DNA of 64,000 nucleotides from DASQLQ01 sp035629935 (GTDB lineage: Bacteria; Actinomycetota; CADDZG01; WHSQ01). A program made the position numbers and the translations under genes. Under the pieces are notes generated by a model. It saw nothing but the letters and a program-made list of their open reading frames with translations. It was not told the DNA's origin and did no database searches. Location of the stretch: the NCBI GenBank assembly GCA_035629935.1, contig DASQLQ010000048.1:1-64000 (forward strand), given 5' to 3'. Below are positions 45,655 through 55,576 of this stretch, in pieces; positions within the stretch are counted from its first letter, which is position 1; every line of letters begins with the position of its first letter.

Positions 45655-45829
45655 GTTTTTCCATCGGCGCCTGGGGGCCGGGGGTTAACAAATCCCCGAA
45701 GAATTGCGTAGACGGTTCTCCTAAACCCCACCTCTACCGGGCCGATAACTACGTAGCAGCAATAGGAGTAGCCGAAGGAAAAGGTGATGGCCTCGGCCAT
45801 CGGCCGGGAAAAACGGGAGAGGCTCAGAG
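45655..45829. promoter_or_regulatory. Divergent intergenic region between sensor kinase and zinc-ribbon gene
   Basis: A 175-base gap serving two outward genes. It contains an inverted repeat CGGGG (45679-45683)/CCCCG (45694-45698), GTTAAC between its arms, and the palindrome CTACGTAG near 45749-45757. No promoter box stands out, so I mark it only as the probable control region. Confidence 0.35.
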
Positions 45830-46147
45830 ATGACGACGATCAAGGCAACGTGCCAGGAGTGTGGAGAGGTCGATCTAACCGCCGACGAGATCCTTCTGAG
45901 GATCGGGTCCGCCGCAGCCTCGAACACCTATGCGTTCACGTGTCCGAGCTGCACCGAGTTCGTCGAGAAGCCGGCCGACGAGAGGATCGTCAGACTGCTT
46001 CTGTCGGGTGGGGTTCTGCCCCAGCTGGTTCACGTGCCGGCCGAGGCGCTGGAGCCCAAAGGCGGGCCGCCGATCAACTACGACGACGTGCTGGCCTTCC
46101 ACGAGCTCCTCGAGCGAGACGACTGGTTCGACCAACTCGTTTCTTAA
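45830..46147 (+). CDS. Zinc-ribbon-like hypothetical protein
   Basis: A 105-residue protein with two CxxC pairs (CQEC at 8-11 and CPSC near 38-41) typical of a zinc ribbon, and an acidic helical C-terminus. Similar small proteins occur in actinobacteria without a known role. GAGAGG before ATG 45830 is the likely ribosome site. Confidence 0.7.
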   Translation: MTTIKATCQECGEVDLTADEILLRIGSAAASNTYAFTCPSCTEFVEKPADERIVRLLLSGGVLPQLVHVPAEALEPKGGPPINYDDVLAFHELLERDDWFDQLVS

Positions 46148-46172
46148 TGAGCTGAGGGCAGTCGCACCCACC

Positions 46173-46178
46173 TAGACT
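46173..46178 (+). promoter_or_regulatory. Leaderless -10 element for tatA
   Basis: TAGACT, six bases (GCCTCC), then ATG 46185; no Shine-Dalgarno. Confidence 0.55.
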
Positions 46179-46184
46179 GCCTCC

Positions 46185-46448
46185 ATGCCTCAGATCGGCC
46201 CACTCGAGATCATCGTCGTCGCGATGCTGGCCCTGATCGTGTTCGGCCCCGAGAAGCTGCCCGGGATGCTTCGCACCGTCGGCAAGACGCTCGGCGAGCT
46301 GCGCCGGATGGCCTCCGAAGTGAAGAGCGACTTCTCCTCGGGCCTCAACGACCCGCCCGACCCCGACCCGCCGAAGCCCGCTGCGCCCCCGACGCCGGCC
46401 ACCCCCGAGACCCCTACCGAAACGGTGGTTGATGGCGGACCCGAGTAA
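46185..46448 (+). CDS. tatA: Sec-independent translocase subunit TatA
   Basis: An 87-residue protein: membrane helix at residues 5-20 (GPLEIIVVAMLALIVF), the FGPEKLPG hinge, an amphipathic helix and a Pro/Thr-rich tail. It forms the pore-like assembly for folded-protein export. FGPEKLP is also found in TatB, so TatA versus TatB is not fully certain. Overlaps tatC by 17 bases. Confidence 0.92.
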   Translation: MPQIGPLEIIVVAMLALIVFGPEKLPGMLRTVGKTLGELRRMASEVKSDFSSGLNDPPDPDPPKPAAPPTPATPETPTETVVDGGPE

Positions 46449-47241
46449 CCTCCGCCGGCGCCGCCTTAACTTCATGAGGCGCAAGCAGGGGAACAGGACG
46501 ACCTCGATGACGGTCGTGGAGCATCTCGTCGAGCTGCGCCGCAGGCTGGTCTTCTCGGGCCTGGCGTTCATCCTTCTGTCGACTATCGCCTTCTTCTTCT
46601 ACGAGCCCATCCTGAGATTCGTGCAGGCTCCCTTATGCGACCTCGACCCAGAGTTGCTCGGCCCCCAAGGATGTCGCCTCGTTTTCAACAAGGTTTTCGG
46701 CGGCTTCATGTTCCGGTTGAAGATGACCGCACTGGTCGGATTGATCGTTTCGATGCCGGTCTGGCTCTACCAGCTGTTCGCTTTCATCGTGCCCGGTCTG
46801 ACCTCCAAGGAGCGGCGCTACGCCGTTCCGTTCGTGATCTCGTCGGTGTTCCTGTTCCTGGTCGGGTCGTTCCTGGCCTACCTCACGATGCCGACGGGGA
46901 TCAGGATCCTTATCGCGATAGCGGGGCCGGAGCTCGTGCCTCTCCTCGGGGCGGAGGAATACCTGAGCTTCGTGGGGCTGATGTTCCTCGGATTCGGCCT
47001 TCTCTTCGAGCTTCCCTTGGTTCTGTTCTTCCTCGGGCTGGCCGAAGTGGTATCTGTAGAACAGCTAAGGCGTCAGCGCAAGGCAGCGTTCGTAGGGATC
47101 GTTGCTCTTTCGGCGATCGTTACGCCGAGCCAGGACCCCTACACGATGCTCGTCTTGGCCGTGCCTATCTATCTGTTGTACGAGTTGACGATCTTCATCT
47201 TGAAGATCGTCATGCGAAGGCGGGCCCAGGAGAAGACATGA
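46432..47241 (+). CDS. tatC: Sec-independent translocase subunit TatC
   Basis: Twin-arginine signal receptor with six membrane helices. MTVVEHLVELRRRL (near residue 25), the conserved first outer loop, GLTSKERRYAVPF and PSQDPYTMLVLAVP are family marks. ATG 46432 is used; a TTG sits directly before it. In actinobacteria tatA-tatC follow pafC, as here apart from the inserted kinase and zinc-ribbon genes. Confidence 0.95.
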   Translation: MADPSNLRRRRLNFMRRKQGNRTTSMTVVEHLVELRRRLVFSGLAFILLSTIAFFFYEPILRFVQAPLCDLDPELLGPQGCRLVFNKVFGGFMFRLKMTALVGLIVSMPVWLYQLFAFIVPGLTSKERRYAVPFVISSVFLFLVGSFLAYLTMPTGIRILIAIAGPELVPLLGAEEYLSFVGLMFLGFGLLFELPLVLFFLGLAEVVSVEQLRRQRKAAFVGIVALSAIVTPSQDPYTMLVLAVPIYLLYELTIFILKIVMRRRAQEKT

Positions 47242-47843
47242 GTGTGACCGAGCTCCAGCAGCACGATCGATTCGTCGTTCGTCAGTTGATCAAGCCCATG
47301 ATCAACGTCTATCGCGTAACCGCGGGGGACGATCCCAAGAACCTCGGCCCCCTCGTAGCTTTCGTGCGTCAGAAGAGGCTCGCGTTCAAAGAGCAGATCA
47401 GTGTGTTCGCAGACGAGAACAGCACTCAGCTTCTCTTCCAGATCAAAGCTCGTAAGGTGATGGAGATCGGCGGCAGTTACGACGTGACGGCCGCGGAGGG
47501 CACACCGATCGGGGTCCTCGAGAAGCGATTCAAGAAGTCGCTGGTGCGATCGACCTGGTGTGTGAAGGATCCGAACGGCACCGAGCTGATGTTGGCCCAG
47601 GAGGCGAGCGCTGCCATCGCCATCCTGCGACGGGTGAAGGAAGTCTTCCCGTACACGGACCTGATCCCGCTTCCCTATGGGTTCTCTTTCACCAGCAACG
47701 GGGGAGAGATAGGCACGTTCCGGCGAGTGATCAGCCTGCGCGATCAGTACGTGTTGGACCTCTCCGGAGACGCCGGCAGAGCTATCGATCGCCGCCTTGC
47801 GATTGCGCTTGCCATAGCTCTGGACGCCCTTCAAGGTCGATAA
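47238..47843 (+). CDS. LURP-one-related/scramblase-like protein
   Basis: A 201-residue beta-barrel-like protein of the LOR/tubby-like group: QISVFADENSTQLLFQIKARKVM, GGSYDVTAAEGTPIGVLEKRFKKS and WCVKDPNGTELMLAQE. Relatives include eukaryotic phospholipid scramblases, but the bacterial function is not established. It overlaps tatC by four bases (ATGA), suggesting translation coupled to the Tat channel. No signal peptide. Confidence 0.78.
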   Translation: MSVTELQQHDRFVVRQLIKPMINVYRVTAGDDPKNLGPLVAFVRQKRLAFKEQISVFADENSTQLLFQIKARKVMEIGGSYDVTAAEGTPIGVLEKRFKKSLVRSTWCVKDPNGTELMLAQEASAAIAILRRVKEVFPYTDLIPLPYGFSFTSNGGEIGTFRRVISLRDQYVLDLSGDAGRAIDRRLAIALAIALDALQGR

Positions 47844-47846
47844 ACT
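47841..47846 (+). promoter_or_regulatory. Leaderless -10 element for the 47853 gene
   Basis: TAAACT (beginning with the stop codon TAA of the LURP-one gene), six bases (CCGGCC), then GTG 47853. Confidence 0.5.
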
Positions 47847-47852
47847 CCGGCC

Positions 47853-48533
47853 GTGGCTATCAAGGGCAAGAAGAAGAAACGATCCCGCCAACCCTCCCGA
47901 CGCCCCGCGTCTGCTCCGAGGCCGGTGTCGGGCGCAGGCCGCAAGCCCCCCTGGTATCAGACCGCCGGGGGCCGCGCCGCCGCCGGGATCGCCATCGGCG
48001 TCCTCTTGATCGCCGGTCTCGTCTGGTTCAAGACGTCACGCGACGATCAGAAGGCTCTGGAACGCCGACAGGAGTCGCTCGAGAGTGCCACCGGCGACGT
48101 CCAGGCTCTCCTGCAGCAGATCTCACCGTCGGCGGCGAGGATGATCACCGCTCAACCCGACAACAAGGACCTGGCGAAGGATGTGGGGATCTGGACGAAG
48201 ACATTCACGGATGCCCAGACCGAGATGACGGGAACCATCAGCGAGGCTCCGCCAGAAGTGGATCTTGCCAACCGCATGCTGTTCCAAGCGGTTCTGCAAT
48301 ACGTCGCAGCGGCCGAGACCTACAAGCTCATCCCGGACGCGCCGGAGAACCTCCAGGACGAGCTGCTGGAGCGCGCCGGTGCGCAGGTAACCGCGGCGGA
48401 TGGGTCGTGGGCGTCGGGGGTCGAGATATTGAACAGTGAAAGGTCCGACGTGGGACTCGACCCGGTTCCCATCCGGAACCCCACCACCGCCAGCGATCAG
48501 CCGGGTGGAACCACAGTCCCTCTAGGTGGCTGA
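47853..48533 (+). CDS. Single-pass membrane protein of unknown function
   Basis: A 226-residue protein: very basic N-terminus (KGKKKKRSRQPSRR, then AGRKPPWYQ), one membrane helix at residues 44-60 (AAAGIAIGVLLIAGLVW) and an outer, mostly helical domain with an acidic end. No recognised family. It overlaps the helicase start by eight bases, so the two are co-transcribed. Confidence 0.7.
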   Translation: MAIKGKKKKRSRQPSRRPASAPRPVSGAGRKPPWYQTAGGRAAAGIAIGVLLIAGLVWFKTSRDDQKALERRQESLESATGDVQALLQQISPSAARMITAQPDNKDLAKDVGIWTKTFTDAQTEMTGTISEAPPEVDLANRMLFQAVLQYVAAAETYKLIPDAPENLQDELLERAGAQVTAADGSWASGVEILNSERSDVGLDPVPIRNPTTASDQPGGTTVPLGG

Positions 48534-51186
48534 GAGGTCGGGCAACTCACCCGATCTCCTCGATCGGTTCCGAGCCGCCTACGGATTCCCGTTCGACCCC
48601 TTCCAGATCGAAGCGTGCACCGCCCTACAGGACGGATCTTCGGTGCTCGTCGCGGCCCCCACCGGCGCGGGAAAGACGGTCGTAGGCGAGTTCGCTGCCT
48701 GGTTGGCGCTGCAACGCGGAGGCAAAACGTTCTATACGACCCCTATCAAGGCGCTCTCGAATCAGAAGTATGGCGACTTCCTCGGGATCTACGGCCCGGA
48801 CGACGTGGGGTTGCTGACCGGCGACAACTCCGTTAACTCCACCGCGTCCTGCGTGGTGATGACCACCGAAGTCTTGCGCAACATGATCTACGAGGATTCG
48901 CCGACGTTACGCGGCCTTCACTACGTAGTCCTCGACGAGGTCCACTATCTCCAGGACCCTTACCGCGGCGCCGTGTGGGAAGAGATCCTGATCCATCTAC
49001 CCGTCGACGTTCAGATCGTTTCGCTGTCGGCGACCGTCTCGAACGCCGAGGAGTTCGGTGAGTGGCTGCAGACCTTGAGGGGACGCACGGAGGTCATCAT
49101 CGAAGAGAAGCGGCCCGTCGAGATCCGTCACTGGTACTTCGCAGGCGACGAACTGCTTCCTATGTTCGTTCGGTACGGCGGGGGGGACGAGGTGGTACCG
49201 AACCCGCGCGGACGACAGTTCGACACGGCACGGAGTAGGGGGGCCGAGAGGCCACAACGTGGAGGGAAACGTCCCCGTGCCAAGCGAAGGATCCCTTTCC
49301 GAACGGATGTCGTCGACAGGCTCAACTGGGAGGACATGCTCCCGGCCATCTACTTCATCTTTTCCCGACGCGGTTGCGATGAAGCTGTTCGGCAATGCAT
49401 GCGCGACAACGTTCGACTCACCGATCAGAAGGAGCGGGCCGAGATCCTTCAATACGCCGAGTCACGGGTTGCCGATCTGTCGCCCAACGAGCTCGACGTG
49501 CTCGGCTACGCGAACTGGATAGAAGGCCTGGCACGGGGTGTAGCCGCCCACCACGCCGGGATGATCCCGCCGTTCAAGGAAACGGTCGAGGAGTTGTTCG
49601 GTCGTTCCCTGGTGAAGGTCGTGTTCGCCACCGAGACTCTGGCCCTGGGGATCAACATGCCCGCTCGCACCGTGGCGATCGAAAGCCTCATGAAGTTCAC
49701 CGGCGAGAAGCACGAGATGATGACGCCCGGTCAGTACACGCAGCTCTCGGGCCGAGCCGGGCGCCGGGGCATCGATGAGGTAGGACACTCCTGTGTCCTG
49801 CTGCAGCGATTCATCCAGTTCGACGCGATCACCCGGCTGGCCTCCACAAGGACGTATCCGCTCGTTTCGTCGTTCCGGCCCTCGTACAACATGGCAGTGA
49901 ACATGATCCGCAACTACACGCGCAGTGAGGCGGAGCATCTCGTGAACTCCTCGTTCGCCCAGTTCCAAGCCGATCGCGACGTCGTCAAGCTCGAGCGAGC
50001 CGTCGAAAGCAATAGCGCGTACCTCTCTGTGTACAAGGAACGGATGAAGTGCGACAGGGGTGACTTCGATGAGTACTGGGCACTGGTAAAGAAGAAACGA
50101 AACGCGGAAAGGAAGGCTCCGGGAGAGCCACGCGACAGAAAGGTTCTCGACGCGATCTCGCGCCTGCGGCGTGGAGACGTGATCGACGTCCCCACCGGTA
50201 AGAAGAAGGGCCGCTACGCGGTGATCGACATCTCTCAAAGCAAGTCCGAGCGCCGGCCCAAGGTCCTCGCCCTGTCGGAGTCGCGCTCGCTGCAGCGATT
50301 CGCACCAACTGATTTCCACGAGCCTCCTAGCGCGATCGCCACCTTGCGGCTGCCGAAAGGCTTCCAGATGCGCGATGCCGGGGCGCGGCGGGATGTCGCC
50401 GCCCGGCTGAAGACCGTCGTGCCGAAACGCTTCAAGGAGAACGTTACCGACCGCCCGGTCAGGGGGATCGAGAAGCTCGAGGAACAACTAACGGAGCATC
50501 CTTGTCACAGCTGCCCCGAGCTGAAACGGCATGTCCATTTCGCCGAACGGGCAGAACGTTTGAGGAAAGAGATAGCAGGCAACGAACGGAGGATCAACCG
50601 TCGCACGGGGACGTTAGCTCGCCGGTTCGATCAGGTCGTGGAAGTGCTGCAGGCACTCGATTACGTGGATGGATGGATGCTGACGGGACGCGGAGAACGG
50701 CTGACGCGTGTGTACAACGAGTCGGATCTTCTAGTCGTCGAGGCCGTCGAGCGCGATCTCTTCAGCGGCCTGGATGCCGCCGAACTGGCAGCGGTCTGCT
50801 CCTCGCTCGTCTACGAGGCGCGCGGCCCCGACCTGGGCATCGTTGCCGAGATGCCGACCAGGGCATCGGACACGGTCTGGAAGTCATTGATGAAGCTGTG
50901 GCGGCAGATCCGGCGGGAAGAGGAATCCCGCTCGCTCGAGCTCACTAGGGAGCCGGACCCCGGATTCGCCGAACGGGCGCACATGTGGGCCTCCGGCAAG
51001 CCTCTGGAGATCGTGTTGGAGGAGGACGATGCCCCGGGCGACTTCGTCCGCTCGGTGAAACAGCTGATCGACCTTCTTAGACAGATAGAAGAGGTCGCCC
51101 CCTCAGACGAGCTCGCCGAGTGCGTCTCGGAAGCCATAACCAATCTAAGCAGGGGTGTGGTTGCCTATTCTTCGGTTGCACTCTGA
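48526..51186 (+). CDS. helY: Ski2-like DEAD/DEAH helicase (HelY type)
   Basis: An 886-residue RNA helicase with Walker A APTGAGKTVVGEFA (about residues 45-58), DEVHYLQDP as DEVH box, SLSATVSNAEEFG (SAT), HHAGMIPPFKETVEELF, and the Q-x-x-GRAGRRGID motif VI. The C-terminal third is the DSHCT domain of Ski2/Mtr4. In mycobacteria HelY (Rv2092c) also follows tatC; the role in RNA decay is inferred from the family. GTG start 48526. Confidence 0.92.
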   Translation: MAERSGNSPDLLDRFRAAYGFPFDPFQIEACTALQDGSSVLVAAPTGAGKTVVGEFAAWLALQRGGKTFYTTPIKALSNQKYGDFLGIYGPDDVGLLTGDNSVNSTASCVVMTTEVLRNMIYEDSPTLRGLHYVVLDEVHYLQDPYRGAVWEEILIHLPVDVQIVSLSATVSNAEEFGEWLQTLRGRTEVIIEEKRPVEIRHWYFAGDELLPMFVRYGGGDEVVPNPRGRQFDTARSRGAERPQRGGKRPRAKRRIPFRTDVVDRLNWEDMLPAIYFIFSRRGCDEAVRQCMRDNVRLTDQKERAEILQYAESRVADLSPNELDVLGYANWIEGLARGVAAHHAGMIPPFKETVEELFGRSLVKVVFATETLALGINMPARTVAIESLMKFTGEKHEMMTPGQYTQLSGRAGRRGIDEVGHSCVLLQRFIQFDAITRLASTRTYPLVSSFRPSYNMAVNMIRNYTRSEAEHLVNSSFAQFQADRDVVKLERAVESNSAYLSVYKERMKCDRGDFDEYWALVKKKRNAERKAPGEPRDRKVLDAISRLRRGDVIDVPTGKKKGRYAVIDISQSKSERRPKVLALSESRSLQRFAPTDFHEPPSAIATLRLPKGFQMRDAGARRDVAARLKTVVPKRFKENVTDRPVRGIEKLEEQLTEHPCHSCPELKRHVHFAERAERLRKEIAGNERRINRRTGTLARRFDQVVEVLQALDYVDGWMLTGRGERLTRVYNESDLLVVEAVERDLFSGLDAAELAAVCSSLVYEARGPDLGIVAEMPTRASDTVWKSLMKLWRQIRREEESRSLELTREPDPGFAERAHMWASGKPLEIVLEEDDAPGDFVRSVKQLIDLLRQIEEVAPSDELAECVSEAITNLSRGVVAYSSVAL

Positions 51187-51198
51187 GAGGATTCTCTG

Positions 51199-52395
51199 AT
51201 GCGTGATGTTTTCGTGGTCGATGCTCTGAGGACACCGATGGGGCGGTTCGGGGGAGCGTTCGCATCGGTCCGTCCAGACGACCTTGCCGCCCATGTCATC
51301 CGGGCGCTTGTCGAACGCAACCGGGTTCCCACCGACATGATCGACGATGTGTTGTGGGGTGCCGCCAATCAAGCCGGCGAGGACAATCGGAACGTCGCGC
51401 GCATGGCGGCGCTGCTGGCGGGACTTCCCGTCGAGGTACCGGGTGCCACAGTCAATCGCTTGTGTGGATCCGGGCTCGAGGCCGTGAACTGCGGCTATCG
51501 AGAGATCAGGACGGAAGAGGCCGAGATCATCCTGGCGGGTGGCTCCGAGTCGATGACCCGTGCCCCATTCGTGATGTCCAAGGCGGCTAAGGCGTTCGAC
51601 AGGAACGTGGAGATCTTCGACACCTCGATCGGTTGGCGATTCACGAACCCAAAACTCGCGGAGCGCTACGGGAGCCATGCGATGGGGGAGACGGCCGAGT
51701 TCGTCGGCCGCGACTACCAGGTGACACGCGAGGAGCAGGATGCGTTCGCGCTGCAGAGTCACCAGAGAGCGGTCGCAGCCACCGGGGCGGGACGATTCGA
51801 CGATGAGCTGATCCCCGTCGAGGTCCCTCAACGAAAGGGAGACCCGCTTCGCATCACGCACGATGAGCCGCCCCGCCCCGATACAACGATCGAGAAGCTG
51901 GCGCGACTGAAGCCTGCGTTCACGGAGGACGGCACGGTCACGGCCGGGAACTCCTCCGGGTTGAACGACGGAGCAGCAGTCACGCTGCTGGCTTCGGAGG
52001 CTGCCGTTCGCGAGAATGCCTGGACACCTTTGGCGCGGATCGTTACGTCTGCCGTGGCGGGTGTCGCACCGAAAACGATGGGTGTCGGGCCCGTCTATGC
52101 CACGCGCAAGGCATTGAAGCGAGCCGGTCTATCCATCGAAGACATCGACCTGTTCGAGCTCAACGAAGCCTTTGCTGCCCAGTCACTTGCGTGCGTCAAG
52201 GAATTGGGCCTGGATCAAGCGAAAGTGAACGTAAACGGGGGCGCGATCGCTCTGGGCCACCCACTGGGTTGCTCGGGTGCCCGGATCCTCACGACCCTCG
52301 TGCACGAGATGAAACGACGGGATGCTCGTTACGGTGTGGCCACGATGTGTATCGGGGTGGGCCAGGGGATCGCAACCATCGTCGAGCGAGTGTGA
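51199..52395 (+). CDS. Acetyl-CoA acetyltransferase-type thiolase
   Basis: A 398-residue thiolase: nucleophile Cys in [14 protein letters not shown] (about 91), [10 protein letters not shown], catalytic His in [16 protein letters not shown] and second Cys in [10 protein letters not shown]. Closest in style to the PcaF/beta-ketoadipyl and acetoacetyl-CoA thiolases, exact substrate unknown. GAGAGG lies before ATG 51199, and TATTCT (51166-51171) could be its -10 box. The next gene overlaps by four bases. Confidence 0.93.
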   Translation: MRDVFVVDALRTPMGRFGGAFASVRPDDLAAHVIRALVERNRVPTDMIDDVLWGAANQAGEDNRNVARMAALLAGLPVEVPGATVNRLCGSGLEAVNCGYREIRTEEAEIILAGGSESMTRAPFVMSKAAKAFDRNVEIFDTSIGWRFTNPKLAERYGSHAMGETAEFVGRDYQVTREEQDAFALQSHQRAVAATGAGRFDDELIPVEVPQRKGDPLRITHDEPPRPDTTIEKLARLKPAFTEDGTVTAGNSSGLNDGAAVTLLASEAAVRENAWTPLARIVTSAVAGVAPKTMGVGPVYATRKALKRAGLSIEDIDLFELNEAFAAQSLACVKELGLDQAKVNVNGGAIALGHPLGCSGARILTTLVHEMKRRDARYGVATMCIGVGQGIATIVERV

Positions 52396-53783
52396 CCGTC
52401 ACCTTCCAGGACCTCGCCGATCTCATCGGCTCTCACAGGGTGAGCGTTCATCCTGCGGACCTTCACCGGCACGCGCTCGATCGATCAACCGGGGCCCTGA
52501 TCGCCAAACGCTCGGGGGTCTACGGCTTGCCCTTGTGTGTGCTGCGTCCATCATCGACCGCGCATGTGGCGCAGATCCTCGAGTGGGCCGATCGCAATAA
52601 GACGGCGGTGGTCCCCTATGGGGGTGGCTCCGGGGTGTGCGAGGCGATAGAGGCTGAAGACCGGGTCGTGATCGAGCTCCGCGCGATGGAAGAGATCCTC
52701 GAGTTCGATGAGAGGTCGCGTCTCGTGCGCTGTCAGGCCGGAGTGATGGGGCCGGATCTGAGCAAGGCACTGGCTTCATGGGGGTACATGCTGGGCCACG
52801 AGCCGCAATCGGTTGCCATCTCGACGGTCGGAGGGTGGGTGGCGACCCGCGCCAGTGGGCAGTTGTCGGCTCGTTACGGCGGGATAGAGGACGTCGTTGC
52901 GGGGCTCGAAGCCGTACTACCGGGGGGGCGGGTCGTGCGGTCGAAAGCGGTTCCTCGCCGATCCGCCGGGCCCGATGTCGCCTCCCTCATGTTCGGCTCG
53001 GAGGGAACCCTCGGGATCGTGACAGAGGTCACCTTGAGGGTCTCGCCTCTGCCCGCCACTCGGATCGACAGATGCGTCAGGTTCGAACACGTCCGCGACG
53101 GAGTGGAAGCGTGCCGGAAGCTCGCTCAGTCCGACCTGGACCCGACGCTGGTGCGCTTCTACGACCGGGAGGACGCCACCATCTTCCTCAGACATCACGA
53201 GGGGGAGCCACTCGAGCCATTCATGTTGCTGTCATTCGAGGGCAATGAGGCCGACCAGCGGGCCCGGGCTTCAGTGCAGCTAACGGGAGGTAAGCCCGGC
53301 AACGACTCGTTGGTCGATCACTGGTGGGAGCATCGAAACGATGCCGTCGACGAGTTCCGCACGCTCATGGAAGGCCAGGGTGTGCTCGGCCCCCACGCTC
53401 TGGTCGACACGATGGAGGTGTCGGGATCGTGGTCTTCGCTGCGCGACCTGTATCACGGGATGAAAGAGGCTCTCGGGAAGGAGGCCGATCTTGTCGGCTG
53501 TCATCTTTCTCATATCTACCCGGACGGTTCATGCCTCTACTTCACGTTAGCTTCGGCCTGCCAGAGCGACGAAGAGGCCAAAGCGAAACTAGACAAGTGG
53601 TGGGAGGTCGGGATGCAGACGTGTCTCGGCGCCGGCGGATCGATCAGCCATCATCATGGGATCGGCCGGCGTAAAGCGGCATGGTTGTCACGTGAGTTGG
53701 GTGGATGGTGGGATGTGTTGCGCGATGTGAAGAAAGCCATCGATCCCAACGGGATCATGAATCCGGGGGCTCTGGGATTGTGA
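52392..53783 (+). CDS. FAD-linked oxidase, alkyl-DHAP-synthase-like
   Basis: A 463-residue protein of the FAD-linked oxidase C family. FAD-binding PP-loop [14 protein letters not shown] (near 75), [23 protein letters not shown] and the [18 protein letters not shown] segment, and a histidine-rich C-terminal site [14 protein letters not shown]. These His residues match alkyldihydroxyacetonephosphate synthase (ether lipid) better than D-lactate dehydrogenases. Start GTG 52392 inside the thiolase stop; the DAGK-like gene overlaps its end. A lipid role is inference. Confidence 0.85.
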   Translation: MTVTFQDLADLIGSHRVSVHPADLHRHALDRSTGALIAKRSGVYGLPLCVLRPSSTAHVAQILEWADRNKTAVVPYGGGSGVCEAIEAEDRVVIELRAMEEILEFDERSRLVRCQAGVMGPDLSKALASWGYMLGHEPQSVAISTVGGWVATRASGQLSARYGGIEDVVAGLEAVLPGGRVVRSKAVPRRSAGPDVASLMFGSEGTLGIVTEVTLRVSPLPATRIDRCVRFEHVRDGVEACRKLAQSDLDPTLVRFYDREDATIFLRHHEGEPLEPFMLLSFEGNEADQRARASVQLTGGKPGNDSLVDHWWEHRNDAVDEFRTLMEGQGVLGPHALVDTMEVSGSWSSLRDLYHGMKEALGKEADLVGCHLSHIYPDGSCLYFTLASACQSDEEAKAKLDKWWEVGMQTCLGAGGSISHHHGIGRRKAAWLSRELGGWWDVLRDVKKAIDPNGIMNPGALGL

Positions 53784-54703
53784 ATTCGCCATTCGGACCG
53801 ATGCTTCTCGTCTGCAACTCGCGTTCGGGACGCGGGGGCGTGGCGAAAACACTTCCGCTGGTCGAGCAGTCATTGAGAGAGCGCGAGCTCGAGTACGAGA
53901 TCGCACACACGGAATACGCGGGTCACGCGATCGAACTGGCCCGTAAAGCCGTCGAAGGTGGAACCAGATTCCTCGTCGCGGTCGGGGGCGATGGGACGAT
54001 CCACGAGGTCGTCAACGGGATGATCGAGGACGACGCCGCGATCAGGTCGGATGCCGTGCTAGGAGTCGTCGCTGCCGGAACGGGGTCGGACTTCATCAAG
54101 ACGTACGGCCTTCCGACCGGAGCGCGCGCAGCCGTTTCGCACCTGGAAGGTGGCAACTCCTTCCCCATCGATATCGGCAAGATCACATACACCGAAGCCG
54201 ATGGCTCGACTGTGGTTCGGTATTTCCCAAACATCGCCGAGGCGGGACTGGGGGCCGAGTGTGTAGCCAGGGCGGCCCGGCTGCCCCGCTGGCTGGGACC
54301 GACCGTGTACCTGGTCGCGTTCTGGCTCACGATGCGCAAACACCAGGCGGCTCAGGTGAAGGTTGATCTCGTCGATCGCACCTATGAGGGATACATGAAC
54401 AACCTCGTGGTCGCGAACGGGCAGTTCTTCGGCGGCGGCATGAAGATCGCCCCCAAGGCCGCCCCGACGGATGGCTTGCTCGACATCCAGATCGAGCATG
54501 CTCGCAAACGAGAGGCGATCGCGATGATGCCCAAGGTTTTCAAAGGCGAGCACGTGCCCCATCCGGACATCGTGGAAGCGAAACGCGTCAAGGTGTCGGT
54601 CGAGGCGAACCGGCCCTTAAGGATCGAAGCCGACGGTGAAGTGCTCGGCTACACCCCTGCCACATTCGAGGTTCTGAGAGACGCGATATCGCTAAAGGTC
54701 TAG
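53780..54703 (+). CDS. Diacylglycerol/sphingosine kinase-like lipid kinase
   Basis: A 307-residue protein with the DAGK catalytic signature: LLVCNSRSGRGG, VAVGGDGTIHEVVNG and GVVAAGTGSDFIKTYGLP, then AEAGLGAECV and the C-terminal beta domain. It phosphorylates lipid hydroxyls. The start GTG 53780 overlaps the oxidase stop. With the thiolase and oxidase it makes a three-gene, fully overlapped lipid-related unit. Confidence 0.9.
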   Translation: MNSPFGPMLLVCNSRSGRGGVAKTLPLVEQSLRERELEYEIAHTEYAGHAIELARKAVEGGTRFLVAVGGDGTIHEVVNGMIEDDAAIRSDAVLGVVAAGTGSDFIKTYGLPTGARAAVSHLEGGNSFPIDIGKITYTEADGSTVVRYFPNIAEAGLGAECVARAARLPRWLGPTVYLVAFWLTMRKHQAAQVKVDLVDRTYEGYMNNLVVANGQFFGGGMKIAPKAAPTDGLLDIQIEHARKREAIAMMPKVFKGEHVPHPDIVEAKRVKVSVEANRPLRIEADGEVLGYTPATFEVLRDAISLKV

Positions 54704-55576
54704 CTAACTCCAGTCCTTAAAGAAGCGACGCATGTCATCGGACAGTTTCGCCGGGTACTCCAGAGGCAAGTAGTGCGTGGCTCGCTCGTAGACCTTCAAT
54801 TCGACGTTGGGGATATCTGCAGCCATCTCGTGCTGGATCCGCAAAGGCGCGAACTGGTCCTTCTCGCCGGCTACGAGCAAAGTCGGCGCCTGTATGCCGG
54901 TCAGGAGGTCGGGATCCGCATCCCCAACGACGGCTTCGAACGAAGCCAGCAAGCGTTTCAGATCCGATCGCGTGAGCTCGTTTAGCAACTCGATGAGGCC
55001 TGAGGTGTCGGCGTTCGCCCCGACAAGGCCGGACTGCCTGATGAACCCGGTGATCTCCGGACGTCCTACGAAAGCTTTGAACGGTCCCTCGAGGTAACCC
55101 GCGAAGTGCTTGGCGATCCCGGTGACGATCGGGAGCAGGGACGTGACCTCGAGATACCGGGGGAACCGCAGGGCCGCGTGCCCATAGCTACCGCACACGA
55201 GGACGAGTGCGGCGACCCTCTCGGGATAGCGGTAAGCGAACTCGAGCGCGATGCGCGATCCATTGCTCCAGGAAGCGAGCAGGCACCTCTCGTGACCGAA
55301 GTGATCCAGTACGGCGGCGGCATCCTCGGCTTGGGCGCCGGGATCGAGGTGGTCCGAGTTGGGGGGGCCGGAGTCCAACAAACCCCTGTGATCCCAGGAG
55401 AAGAGGCTTCGGTCCCGCGCTATGTCGACGAGCACTTTTCGCCAGGGGGCGATCGCGGCCCCCACTGCGTTCGCTATCAGGAGCGGGGTGCCCTCTGCCG
55501 TGTCCGACAGCCGGTGCGCAGCGATCATCGAGCCGTCGAAGGATCGCACCGTCTCGAAGGAGTCCGCGTCTCTCAC
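54704..55576 (-). CDS. Alpha/beta fold hydrolase
   Basis: A 290-residue hydrolase with LLIANAVGAAIAPWRKVL (oxyanion region), SWDHRGLLDS, nucleophile elbow LASWSNGSRIALEFA, acid in VAGEKDQFAP and His in ERATHYLPLEYP. Last gene of a minus-strand operon; the start GTG at 55576 overlaps the glpD stop (GTGA). The frame runs to 55708 but that part lies inside glpD. Ends head to tail against the DAGK-like gene without a gap. Substrate unknown. Confidence 0.85.
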   Translation of the reverse strand: MRDADSFETVRSFDGSMIAAHRLSDTAEGTPLLIANAVGAAIAPWRKVLVDIARDRSLFSWDHRGLLDSGPPNSDHLDPGAQAEDAAAVLDHFGHERCLLASWSNGSRIALEFAYRYPERVAALVLVCGSYGHAALRFPRYLEVTSLLPIVTGIAKHFAGYLEGPFKAFVGRPEITGFIRQSGLVGANADTSGLIELLNELTRSDLKRLLASFEAVVGDADPDLLTGIQAPTLLVAGEKDQFAPLRIQHEMAADIPNVELKVYERATHYLPLEYPAKLSDDMRRFFKDWS

